A stretch of DNA of 41,361 nucleotides from the IMG/VR virus record IMGVR_UViG_3300033150_000112, positions 1-41,361 of that record. One strand, 5' to 3'. The notes beneath the pieces are model-generated. The model had not been told where the DNA came from. It did no database searches and worked only from the letters and a program-made list of their open reading frames with translations. A program made the position numbers and the translations under genes. The first letter of the stretch is position 1; every line of letters begins with the position of its first letter. Positions 19,701 through 25,559 of this stretch are shown one piece after another. Source of the DNA: a virus.

Positions 19701-21639
19701 AACAAAAGCAAAGTCTTTAATTAAAAGAGAGGGAGTTGTTTCGGCATTGAACTTTGATGTGTATGCTTCTGCAACAAGAGGAGCCAAAGGTGTGTTGTTA
19801 GATTTTCATATGACAGAACCTATTAGAACTGCAAGAAGAACTTTAAATGTAGCTGAGGCTAGACTTAAAGGTGATAAAGCAAGAATGGATTCTAAGGATA
19901 GAGAAAAATTCAACGCTATTAGAGATGCATATGAAGAGGTTGTAGAAAATCTTTTGACAACTGCGTATCAACAAACTACCATTGCAGAAGAAGCAATGAA
20001 TTGGTTAAAGAAAAATGGATACCGTGCTATACTTGCAAGTAGTTCTAGATGGGTAGCTGAACTCACTTCGAATACTGCATTTGCATTGATTACTAATCCG
20101 GTTGCATTTGTAGCAGGTTCTAAGTTTGGTGTTAAGTTTTTAAATAGTGATGCCGCTCCAAAAGCAATGGAGAATCTAAAAAGTAAACAGACTAACCGTA
20201 TTTATCCCAATGAAGATATGTCGGGTAGAATGATTGATACCAACATAATGAAAGAAGCAGAGGGTATCAAGGGTGGAAGAGCGAAGGGCAAGTATATGAA
20301 TAAGCTTGTACAAATTTGGAATAGGTCAGGGAAAAAATATCAGAGCGGTGTAGCAACTTTAGCTGACGGATTAATATCTACCCCTGATAAGATTGTAATG
20401 AGACCAATGTGGTTTGGGTCTTTCGCATCTGAGTTTAAAAAGATAACAGGTATCGAACCTGATATGGATAAGATTGCAGCAAATGATTCTAAGTATATGG
20501 CAGATAACGCAGAAGCTTTAGCTAAGGCTACAGAGATAGCTGACGAAACTTCTGTTATGACAGGTTCAACTGCTAATCCATTTCTAGGAATATTAAAAGG
20601 AACAAGAAAGCCGGGAGACAGTGGATTTAAAACTGCCTTTAATGCGTTTAATTCTTTTATGACCACATTCTTAATATACGAATATGTAACTGCAAGAACA
20701 GGTATTGTTAATGCAATAGGAAGAGGTCACTTGAGTAAGAGAAAAGGAGCAGCATTACTTGCGGGTTCAACTACTCGTATGATTATGTACACTATGATGG
20801 CACAGGTATTGGGTGAGGCACTAGCAAGTATTGCAGGTGAAGAAGAAGAACCTAAAGACATCGAGAAGAAACTTGGTCAAGCAGTGGCTTCATCAATGTT
20901 AGGGTTGATTGTTGGTAGAGACTTTGGTAATGCAACTAAAGCAATACTTAATATGGGTATTGAAGAATTCAATAAAGAGTTCTTAGACTTCTTAAGGGAT
21001 GGTGAGTATGATGTTTATAAAGACGGATTATCATATCAAGTTGTACCAAAAAGTAAAGACGGAAGAGGCTCTTCTCTTGGAGATATACTAACTAATATGG
21101 CTGCATCTTTAGGACCTGCGGTTAAGACTGCAGATTTTATTGTTAAGAAAGCTACATCTGCACCAAAGAAAACAGTTGAAGCACAAGAAAGACAGGCAGA
21201 TGAATTAATGTATAGACTACCTCTTGAATTGCTAGGTAACTCAGGATTCATTCCTATGTATAAAGACGTAAGACGTTTAGTCTTAAGAAGTTTATATGGA
21301 GAGATGAATAAAAAACAAGCACAAGAAAGAAAAGCTGCGGCTATAGAAAAAGAAAAGCTTGGTAACTATAGTTCAAGAAGCGAAATGAAAAGATATAACT
21401 ATAGGTTGTGGTATGATACCTTTGGTCCTAACTCTCCTGATTATGAATCTGAACAACAATTAAAGGAACAGAAAAGAAGAGAGGCTGAGTTAAAAAGATT
21501 ACTGAAAGATAAAGAAATGAATTACACATCAGGTTCTTCATTTGGTTCAGGAAGCTTTGGAAGTGGTGATGGCTTTGGTAAAAAGAAAAGAAAGAAGAAA
21601 GGTAAAGATACCTTTGGTAGTCAAAAATTTGGAAACTAA
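13741..21639 (+). CDS. Giant polyvalent virion protein with zincin metallopeptidase motif, 2632 aa
   Basis: The start has two tandem ~35-residue repeats (about 6-40 and 56-90) sharing TPNG, RYGxExF and a V..G.L end. Residues about 220-300 are a long Gly/Ala-rich hydrophobic stretch that could insert in membranes. Residues 450-640 are coiled-coil rich. HEFGH at residues 1122-1126 is an HExxH zinc site, with a plausible third ligand in REEALVELMA about 48 residues later. Lys-rich helices fill most of 1270-2000. The tail (about 2598-2632) is a low-complexity Phe-Gly-Ser/Lys region. Such multi-domain giants are known as large polyvalent proteins, usually packed in the capsid and injected. The peptidase could cut virion proteins or act in the host; neither is shown. 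Confidence 0.65.
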   Translation: MDEIFYVTPNGYKISQQEALERYGDEGFDQLVNEGQLTEFVEEETPELNFQDGGHFYETPNGKVYSEGDLVNRYGVEEFKSYVEQGSLKKKDTPDFVSSFSDGTSSATTSPSPVSEEVDYFQGTFGDILRGIDAISPVGVGDFIDDMARSIDAGFQNGQIAESGNDLLMGGTSATYEDIQEFISKSQKATQLGPSDEMQDYQRIYEEEGKGVWGTIKGLILNPSVIPEVLASSFSAMANEDSAAAGGAVIAAGTAYGAGAGALAGGVGAAPGAVAGAAASLPYAFAAASTVLETGLTYGELLKERLEVQGKELTADNVKELLSNEEVVDELRFDAIARGLAIGTIDALTGRLGGKVAKPLLTKAGSAGSKSASRALKRKAIGRAMGVESVGGSIGETAGIAATNIYGEQGQEFDTGEILLEGIAEAPGSVKDLISVRYQNPKYKINGKKATVEEIDKVIDGMTYEQLTAPNFKIQIDNDFEGRAQKLQDKILAGRTKESVMAANPDLNGPTVDAIVDLERQVQELEGRVLGTVTGKKKIADLKAQIVNLQENQLADEAAAETEQVISEVADNVKESIEEYNALSPEDKLELQDRAIDQMQNEMAEKGIKEYELTSEMVDERASQILKQDIENLEGNLEGETRFSIAEEGESAFVADPADSEAITEEMNQMDEAEVNFTTPKGQTTSQVNPFEASNSSTNLNENEVTDLGFESQDDMVGGIEEFNGIPMITGVSDIAAGGTIKDSKGNDMNAKGGVMFNALAKVKAAWAGVKRETSQGQYDNAVKLYKKNKDLFDRLWDEGRLPKGHIPMAIIRMGNDAINSNELVFRYLAPEIKEQSTENQTAALNELVSDLKRKKGKFGNNPRLLQFIADKNIKTLGGLMDAVVSDANARAKGDVNNTLTLDERAELFYNITSPEGVSTPNKTFLKALYKGTTDNSNVFASDNIYAAVGEPSMMKANKGDVVSIVGVDVLNGGVIDIDHPNYGSGPKGRLIKLIKNPTSGMEVFPEWKAKSNRVFKKDKAGKRPSDKNVSSQTMGTVANDKAFQGASVQADGITDMQQLAAKFRFAFPGVTVVATQQEFDAMLKEPGVRTKVSKGKTILGMTKEGKVFLNPEQASLGTPIHEFGHIWIDFLRSKSSGRKGTKLLEKGLKLVEGTPALKAAIEKYGDNKLAREEALVELMATKGETIINAAKKSRFKEWMNATFKYIKEKFTTLADVDEKKIEAMSLDEFINVGLADLFAGKPVDAKAKKDNKFDAAKESQGMMPRFSLGDDVAAFIKDARGQGISEVAIKTVLNRRGVSMPDIKAAFEKAGPKANQKSKVSEKFAKGFDRVMSEIDGIVEKIKARNTKESTSPTKIFNAALEYLKGTKLYKNSTDVQREKMVRDLRKKFGQKDKKAPSAKRLLFGKVDPKKITLTEKQALAEQIKALNRGAKNAIQAFVEASKQLAEQIGEMAQKGKITPKQASAIIKRFTKVNMLSDASIDSFAEYMRRVFKNANYAEEVAVANKQRKQAIKNVRTKIGIADAVNTQLNRIFSMKASLIPESVFQEYIDLVAEFGARKAILNPSAVAEVEKITERILEAVDVEYSKVPELQEKYSAFENKVVDKDGKIDYAKTIKAMLNDGIIDEVDLEVMQKYKSEILPKKEKVEKTDAEIEAERQEVLKNIKKLPALKISELPSKFERKVAGMFESLINNIEAIENLSLEDLKQIDKLYNNINNGYTPHLVQVMNEKMNAQLNGKELAGGISGSKMLPITKMYAKFKSMLTRKGAISEAIRRNPLFYVDQVFGNFKSKPIFNSLFNESAKAQELFTSQFKRLRGKIDAAEAAVAKSFKQNPNKTLMSKFKQMVYMIQLEHDSNLGNPETRHQAAAYVKKTIEAIDTDKTTFSQQDSEMLAEILEKFTDKETGEINLEKLYNSFNEAEKNSIKTIQEVNSELGPMAVQTASIIRGTGIKPRNNYVHLNVVNEKGLDPNSSESFITQYMNGMKGSTKAKSLIKREGVVSALNFDVYASATRGAKGVLLDFHMTEPIRTARRTLNVAEARLKGDKARMDSKDREKFNAIRDAYEEVVENLLTTAYQQTTIAEEAMNWLKKNGYRAILASSSRWVAELTSNTAFALITNPVAFVAGSKFGVKFLNSDAAPKAMENLKSKQTNRIYPNEDMSGRMIDTNIMKEAEGIKGGRAKGKYMNKLVQIWNRSGKKYQSGVATLADGLISTPDKIVMRPMWFGSFASEFKKITGIEPDMDKIAANDSKYMADNAEALAKATEIADETSVMTGSTANPFLGILKGTRKPGDSGFKTAFNAFNSFMTTFLIYEYVTARTGIVNAIGRGHLSKRKGAALLAGSTTRMIMYTMMAQVLGEALASIAGEEEEPKDIEKKLGQAVASSMLGLIVGRDFGNATKAILNMGIEEFNKEFLDFLRDGEYDVYKDGLSYQVVPKSKDGRGSSLGDILTNMAASLGPAVKTADFIVKKATSAPKKTVEAQERQADELMYRLPLELLGNSGFIPMYKDVRRLVLRSLYGEMNKKQAQERKAAAIEKEKLGNYSSRSEMKRYNYRLWYDTFGPNSPDYESEQQLKEQKRREAELKRLLKDKEMNYTSGSSFGSGSFGSGDGFGKKKRKKKGKDTFGSQKFGN

Positions 21640-21648
21640 ATAAAAGAT

Positions 21649-21801
21649 ATGCCGTTTAAAAGTAAAGCACAAAGAAGATGGATGTATGCAAACAATCCTG
21701 AAATGGCTAAAGAATGGGAAGAGTATGGCGGTAGTAAGTATCTACCTGAAAGAGCCAAACCATTAAAAGCTAGGAGAAGACTTGTTAAGAAGAGAAAGTA
21801 A
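21649..21801 (+). CDS. Small basic phage protein, 50 aa
   Basis: This short frame begins MPFKSKAQRRWMYANNPEMA and continues KEWEEYGGSKYLPERAK to a Lys/Arg-rich end. The opening is one I recognise from many tailed phages as a tiny conserved protein with a KSKAQRRWMYANxPEMA signature; its function is unknown. It starts 9 nt after the giant protein and closes the rightward virion block. Its last 39 nt overlap the end of the leftward nuclease-like gene, so the two blocks converge without a terminator gap. The conserved start makes it a confident gene despite its size. Confidence 0.8.
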   Translation: MPFKSKAQRRWMYANNPEMAKEWEEYGGSKYLPERAKPLKARRRLVKKRK

Positions 21802-22206
21802 ATCTTTTCCTTTCTTTATGTTTAAGTATCCTATTTCTTTAGATACAGTTTCACGTCTAGAAAAATCTGTCTGCTTAGGTAGGTCTCTATGTTCCCACTT
21901 TATTTTTATTCCTATTAAGTAAAATGCCCACACACCTTTAGGTGTAGAGTTAATGTAGATAGGTATTGTTCCCTCATCATTACACCTTTTTAAAATAGCA
22001 TCGTATTTTCCTTTTTCAATTATGAGTTCATCATAATGTTTTCTCCTACACTTAAGTTCAATATGTGATTTGAATTTCTCAGAGTAACAATCATATCTAG
22101 ATGTGGGATTGTCAGAAGAGATGAGGTCCGATATAAAATTATCTTTTATGAAATCAAATAGCTGCTGCTCATTAGCAAATTGAGAATAGTCATATGTCAT
22201 CCTCAA
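21763..22206 (-). CDS. PD-(D/E)XK nuclease-like protein, 147 aa
   Basis: Residues about 38-58 (SRYDCYSEKFKSHIELKCRR) contain a D...E-L-K pattern typical of the PD-(D/E)XK nuclease core, followed by IIEKGKYDAIL and a hydrophobic strand (GVWAFYLIGIKI). The fold and spacing fit a small endonuclease or resolvase-like enzyme, but the family cannot be named by eye. It is the last gene of the leftward block and overlaps the plus-strand 50-aa gene tail to tail. The ATG at 22206 overlaps the previous gene by 17 nt; a second ATG at 22200 is possible. Confidence 0.55.
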   Translation of the reverse strand: MRMTYDYSQFANEQQLFDFIKDNFISDLISSDNPTSRYDCYSEKFKSHIELKCRRKHYDELIIEKGKYDAILKRCNDEGTIPIYINSTPKGVWAFYLIGIKIKWEHRDLPKQTDFSRRETVSKEIGYLNIKKGKDLLSLLNKSSPSF

Positions 22207-22384
22207 CTGAAGTAGAGATATCTTTAAGTATAGATATCAAGTTTTTTACTTGGGACTTTACTTCAGTGTACTCCCTGTCAACTAATGATTCGTATATCTC
22301 GGTGGCGGAGTCGTTGATTTGGTCCATCAGATAGTTGATGTGAGCAATACGTTCTTTATCGTATGCAGACCTTTCTCCTTGCAT
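22190..22384 (-). CDS. Unknown small helical protein, 64 aa
   Basis: I do not recognise it. It is acidic and probably all-helical (RIAHINYLMDQINDSATEIY, then VKSQVKNLISILKDISTSVE), which suggests a short coiled coil. There is no membrane span or cysteine. It starts 3 nt after the preceding gene and overlaps the next by 17 nt, so it is part of the same translationally linked string. Confidence 0.6.
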   Translation of the reverse strand: MQGERSAYDKERIAHINYLMDQINDSATEIYESLVDREYTEVKSQVKNLISILKDISTSVEDDI

Positions 22385-22387
22385 TTG

Positions 22388-22639
22388 CTATAGTCGTTCT
22401 TTTTCTCGTTGGTCCATTGTCGATAAAAACAATACACCCATAGAGTGGTTAATAGTTTTAATTGCTAAGTATATTTTCCTTGACATCTTTTTTACTTCGT
22501 ACCTCTCTGACTTAGTACTGTCTGTTCCTAGATGACAGTATAGAGAGCAGTCCATTTTTAAAAGTTCGTCTTGCTTTCTTTTATCAGACCAAGTTTTATA
22601 TCCTAAAACTTTTTCTATATCACTTGTCGTATACTCCAT
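22388..22639 (-). CDS. Conserved small phage protein, 83 aa
   Basis: The opening MEYTTSDIEKVLGYKTWSDK, then a region with CSLYCHLGTDSTKSE and VKKMSRKIYLAIK, resembles a small protein I have seen in several Bacteroidota phages. I know no function for it. It looks helical with a basic centre. It overlaps the preceding DnaA-like gene by 20 nt. A role in replication or its control is suggested only by the neighbours. Confidence 0.6.
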   Translation of the reverse strand: MEYTTSDIEKVLGYKTWSDKRKQDELLKMDCSLYCHLGTDSTKSERYEVKKMSRKIYLAIKTINHSMGVLFLSTMDQREKERL

Positions 22640-23177
22640 TGTAAAATTGATTCATCCTATGTGCTATCATCTCTTCAGTTCCCGGTCTTGTTCTTTCCTT
22701 TACTATCTTAACTAACTTAGTAATTTTATTAGACTCTTGCTCTAGTGATTCTAGCTTGGCGGTTAATTTACTTAGTCGTGAAGATAAATCTTTATTTTCA
22801 ATTCTCAAAGAAATAAGTTCTTTTTTTAGTTCAATTTCTGACATATAATATACAGGGTTATATTCCTCTATAAATTCAGATTTTATTTTCTCGTAAGACC
22901 TGTGAAGACTAATGTCTGTTTTTAAATACCAAGGTATAGTTTTAAAGTAATGTAGAATGGTTGCGTGATTACAATTCATTGACCTAGCTATGATGCTACA
23001 TCCCATACCACAATGTTTATGTAGTATGTATGCATAAATCATTTTAGCATTAACAACGTGACGTAATCTACTCTTATTATTTTTTACTTCTACTCCTAGA
23101 ATTGTTTTTATAATCTCTCTTAAAAAATTTATCTCCTGTTCTTTCCTCATCAGTATTTCCATTTCTTGTTCCATCAT
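22620..23177 (-). CDS. DnaA domain-IV-like DNA-binding protein with coiled coil, 185 aa
   Basis: Residues about 35-85 (SRLRHVVNAKMIYAYILHK, then SIIARSMNCNHATILHYFK) match the helix-turn-helix of the DnaA C-terminal domain, including the R..VxAR/K helix and an H-A-T-I-L-H version of the signature helix. There is no AAA+ ATPase part. Residues 110-165 form a long charged coiled coil (RIENKDLSSRLSKLTAKLES), so it may dimerise. A second DnaA-like protein lies at 30376-30675. The start is taken at 23177; in-frame ATGs at 23174, 23162 and 23150 are alternatives, and the last would shorten the 101-nt overlap with the upstream gene. It probably binds origin or promoter DNA. Confidence 0.65.
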   Translation of the reverse strand: MMEQEMEILMRKEQEINFLREIIKTILGVEVKNNKSRLRHVVNAKMIYAYILHKHCGMGCSIIARSMNCNHATILHYFKTIPWYLKTDISLHRSYEKIKSEFIEEYNPVYYMSEIELKKELISLRIENKDLSSRLSKLTAKLESLEQESNKITKLVKIVKERTRPGTEEMIAHRMNQFYNGVYDK

Positions 23178-23505
23178 AATATAATTGTTTGATTGTTTGA
23201 TTGTTTGATATAAAATCTAAATAAGTATCTATATCTGTTTGATTAAGGTCTAATAAAATAGGTATCTCGTTTGGTTGGTTTAAGTATTCTACTATAAAAA
23301 ATATAGGGTTTCTTTTTAATACAACTCCGGCAACTTCTTGTCCCCATCCACCACGTTCAGGAAGTTTTTCAATTACAGATAAACACTGACCTATAATAAT
23401 CCCTGCATCATCTAATGGAAACTCAGATAGTTTTGAGTAGAAGTATTCATCTATCTCATAACCTATTTTATCCTCTATATACTTCAGTGCTAAAACCATA
23501 CTCAT
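23077..23505 (-). CDS. Unknown protein, 142 aa
   Basis: I do not recognise it. The first 90 residues look folded (KYIEDKIGYEIDEYFYSKLS, ERGGWGQEVAGVVLKRNPIF), with an acidic, mixed composition. The final 40 residues (after NNQTIKQLYY) are polar, low complexity and basic (KNNSRSRSKK), and lie where the gene overlaps the DnaA-like frame by 101 nt. The tandem 8-bp repeat encodes part of this junction. It overlaps the VRR-NUC gene by 38 nt at its start; an alternative ATG is at 23499. Confidence 0.6.
   Translation of the reverse strand: MSMVLALKYIEDKIGYEIDEYFYSKLSEFPLDDAGIIIGQCLSVIEKLPERGGWGQEVAGVVLKRNPIFFIVEYLNQPNEIPILLDLNQTDIDTYLDFISNNQTIKQLYYDGTRNGNTDEERTGDKFFKRDYKNNSRSRSKK
23184..23207 (-). 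repeat. Three tandem 8-bp repeats (ATTGTTTG)
   Basis: Three exact head-to-tail copies of ATTGTTTG (plus-strand reading) lie within the 142-aa gene and 7 bp upstream of the DnaA-like start. The unit is not a multiple of three, so copy-number change would shift the reading frame of the host gene's end. Confidence 0.8.
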
Positions 23506-23707
23506 CTAATTCTTTTAATCTGTATTCTTGAAGCTTAGAAACTTTACCCTTAGGTGTCTTAACTTCACTAAACAAAACATTAGCGTTAGGTGGTATTGCT
23601 AGGATATCCGGTATACCATTTTTGTTTGTCTTAATTAATTTTAAAACATAATAACCCTCTGCTTCTAGTTGTTTAATTCTTTTTGTTTGTATCTGTTGTT
23701 CAGTCAT
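23468..23707 (-). CDS. VRR-NUC domain nuclease, 79 aa
   Basis: This is a compact single-domain VRR-NUC (PD-(D/E)XK superfamily) protein. KRIKQLEAEGYYVLKLIKTN is the first helix and strand. GIPDILAIPPNANVLFSEVK carries the catalytic D and the E-V-K motif, and GKVSKLQEYRLKELDEYGFS is the closing helix. Its length is usual for phage VRR-NUC proteins. Stand-alone phage versions are thought to be structure-specific endonucleases that process recombination or replication intermediates. The start at 23707 (MTEQQIQ) overlaps the upstream gene by 8 nt; an ATG at 23722 would add five residues. Confidence 0.85.
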   Translation of the reverse strand: MTEQQIQTKRIKQLEAEGYYVLKLIKTNKNGIPDILAIPPNANVLFSEVKTPKGKVSKLQEYRLKELDEYGFSTEVYRG

Positions 23708-23888
23708 CCTTTGATTTTTCATAGTCTAACATAAAACCCATCGCTACTATTAGATTCATACTCAGTGATGACAAGACCTCAACTGTGTCGTGAAAGTTGT
23801 GAATCGACAAGTGAATGTGACCAACAACCCAAAAGGGTATTGCAAGGTTTTGACTAATCCATATCAATAAGAATCTTAAAAACCTCAT
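23700..23888 (-). CDS. Small two-span membrane protein, 62 aa
   Basis: The open frame reaches 24011, but that extension lies inside the helicase gene. The ATG at 23888 is 4 nt after the helicase stop and is preferred. Residues 2-28 (RFLRFLLIWISQNLAIPFWV) and about 40-56 (SLSMNLIVAMGFML) are hydrophobic, so two membrane helices with a charged C-terminal tail (DYEKSKDD) are likely. Candidate roles are a holin or a membrane anchor for replication. Nothing in the sequence decides this. Confidence 0.55.
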   Translation of the reverse strand: MRFLRFLLIWISQNLAIPFWVVGHIHLSIHNFHDTVEVLSSLSMNLIVAMGFMLDYEKSKDD

Positions 23889-23892
23889 ACCG

Positions 23893-25332
23893 CTAAGATA
23901 ATAAATCTCTTTTAAAGTGACTGACCGTGTAGTCTTTCTTCTTAGATACCGCTTTGTAAATATCTTTTTCAATTCCACCCTTAGCAAATATCCAATAAAC
24001 ATCTGATTCAAGTCTATCCTTTGTGGTCATCCTGTCTCTACTTTGCCAATAAGATGTAGCAGAAAAATCTATATTATAATATACAAGTGCATCTGCTTTT
24101 CGTAAGGATATACCCTCACGACCCGATACAATTTGTAAGGCTATAGACTTACTTGTGGTATCAAACTCGTCAAGTTCTGTACATAGTTGGTCTCCATAAA
24201 TTTTCTTTAATGCATTTAACTCCTCTTTAAACTTATAGAATATTCCAATCTTTACATCTGCGAAGTTGTCGTGTATGAACTGTGCTTTTGAATAATCAAT
24301 TATAGTTGAGTTACCTGACTCAAACTTAACAGTTCCTGAATACAACTGATGAAGCTTCATCATAAGCTTTACGGGTGTGTCTCCTAGTATAACCTCTTCC
24401 TTCCCTTGTACAACTCTATCTTTTTTTAATTGAGCCGTAAGCTTCTTTGTAATTGGCTCAACATCTACTTCAAGAATATGCTCACGAGTATCGACCTTGA
24501 ACCCTGCTTCTTTTTGAGAATAAGATATTGTGTATGGTTTCATTTCATCAATAATAGTTTTTAGTCCATCGTGATAATCGTTTATGTAAAGAGAATTGAT
24601 TTTTCTTTGCTTAACATTTACATACTGTTTAGAAAACTTATAAAAGTTTACATAGTCTTTAAATGGATTTCCCTTTACTCCATAAACCTGATGATACATT
24701 TGACTATATGATTCAGGAGTTGGTGTACCTGATAAGAGAATAACATTAGGGTTATTGTTTTTAATCAGCAATTCCTTTACCTGCTTTGCTCTTCTACTAG
24801 GCTTAGGGAAAGCACCCATACTGTGTGCTTCATCTAATATAATTAAATCAAACTCTCCTTCTACTTTATGCAATGACTCATAGTTTATAACCACAATATC
24901 AAAGTCCGGCTTTAGTGCTTGATAATCTTTTTCAATACTGCCAATAGCTTTTTTCTTGGTAACAAATAATACACTAGACTTATTCATTAACCTAGCTATA
25001 CCTAAACTTGTTAGTGTCTTTCCTGTTCTTACTTCCATTGTAAGGTATAACATACCCTTCACAATTAAAATCTCTGAACCTTTTACAATAATTTTATTTT
25101 GATAATCTCTGAATTTAATTTTGGTTTGGTCTTTCATTTTGTTTTTATAGTATTCTAAACTATGTATTGCTCTCTTGTCTACCTCTTCGTCAACCTCGTA
25201 CCTCCTTACTTCTATGAACTTTGCGTTCTTACCTCTACCTACCTTTTGTTTCTTTGTGGCAAACACGATACCGTGTAATAACTTAGCTTGATTATACATC
25301 ATCTCATCAGAGAACCCCGTAACTCTATCCAT
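23893..25332 (-). CDS. SNF2-like superfamily 2 helicase, 479 aa
   Basis: Ordered SF2 motifs are visible: a Walker A variant EVRTGKTL (RTGKT at residues 102-106), motif Ia LFVTKK, DEAH (residues 167-170, in LIILDEAHS), motif III LLSGTPTP, motif V VSGREGISL and motif VI SYWQSRDRM near the end. This SNF2-type helicase is characteristic of the replication block of crAss-like and related Bacteroidota phages, next to primase-type genes. The start at 25332 shares its A with the stop of the preceding gene (TAATG), a coupling used elsewhere in this block; the frame also has an ATG at 25371 that would overlap by 40 nt. It probably remodels or unwinds DNA during replication or recombination. Confidence 0.85.
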   Translation of the reverse strand: MDRVTGFSDEMMYNQAKLLHGIVFATKKQKVGRGKNAKFIEVRRYEVDEEVDKRAIHSLEYYKNKMKDQTKIKFRDYQNKIIVKGSEILIVKGMLYLTMEVRTGKTLTSLGIARLMNKSSVLFVTKKKAIGSIEKDYQALKPDFDIVVINYESLHKVEGEFDLIILDEAHSMGAFPKPSRRAKQVKELLIKNNNPNVILLSGTPTPESYSQMYHQVYGVKGNPFKDYVNFYKFSKQYVNVKQRKINSLYINDYHDGLKTIIDEMKPYTISYSQKEAGFKVDTREHILEVDVEPITKKLTAQLKKDRVVQGKEEVILGDTPVKLMMKLHQLYSGTVKFESGNSTIIDYSKAQFIHDNFADVKIGIFYKFKEELNALKKIYGDQLCTELDEFDTTSKSIALQIVSGREGISLRKADALVYYNIDFSATSYWQSRDRMTTKDRLESDVYWIFAKGGIEKDIYKAVSKKKDYTVSHFKRDLLS

Positions 25333-25559
25333 TACTGATGGGTGTCTAGGTATGTTTTTATGGCTATACATTTTTTTGTTTCTCCTTGTTCTTTAAAATA
25401 TTCTAACATCTTTATCACCTCTCTTTCGGTTGGGAATTGCTTCATCGGGTTTATAGCAAACATTATGTTTTGTTTCATAATATCTTCAACATCATACCCA
25501 AGTATAATAACTCTATAAGAATTGTTATAAGCTTCCCAAAGGTCTTCGTCTGTTATCAT
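25332..25559 (-). CDS. Unknown small protein, 75 aa
   Basis: The ATG at 25559 overlaps the primase-helicase stop as ATGA, and the stop overlaps the helicase start as TAATG, so it is tightly coupled on both sides. A longer frame from 25613 would overlap the primase more deeply and is not preferred. The protein is mixed helix and strand (EDLWEAYNNSYRVIILGYDV, EREVIKMLEYFKEQG) with no motif I can name. Its place between two replication enzymes suggests an accessory factor. Confidence 0.7.
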   Translation of the reverse strand: MITDEDLWEAYNNSYRVIILGYDVEDIMKQNIMFAINPMKQFPTEREVIKMLEYFKEQGETKKCIAIKTYLDTHQ

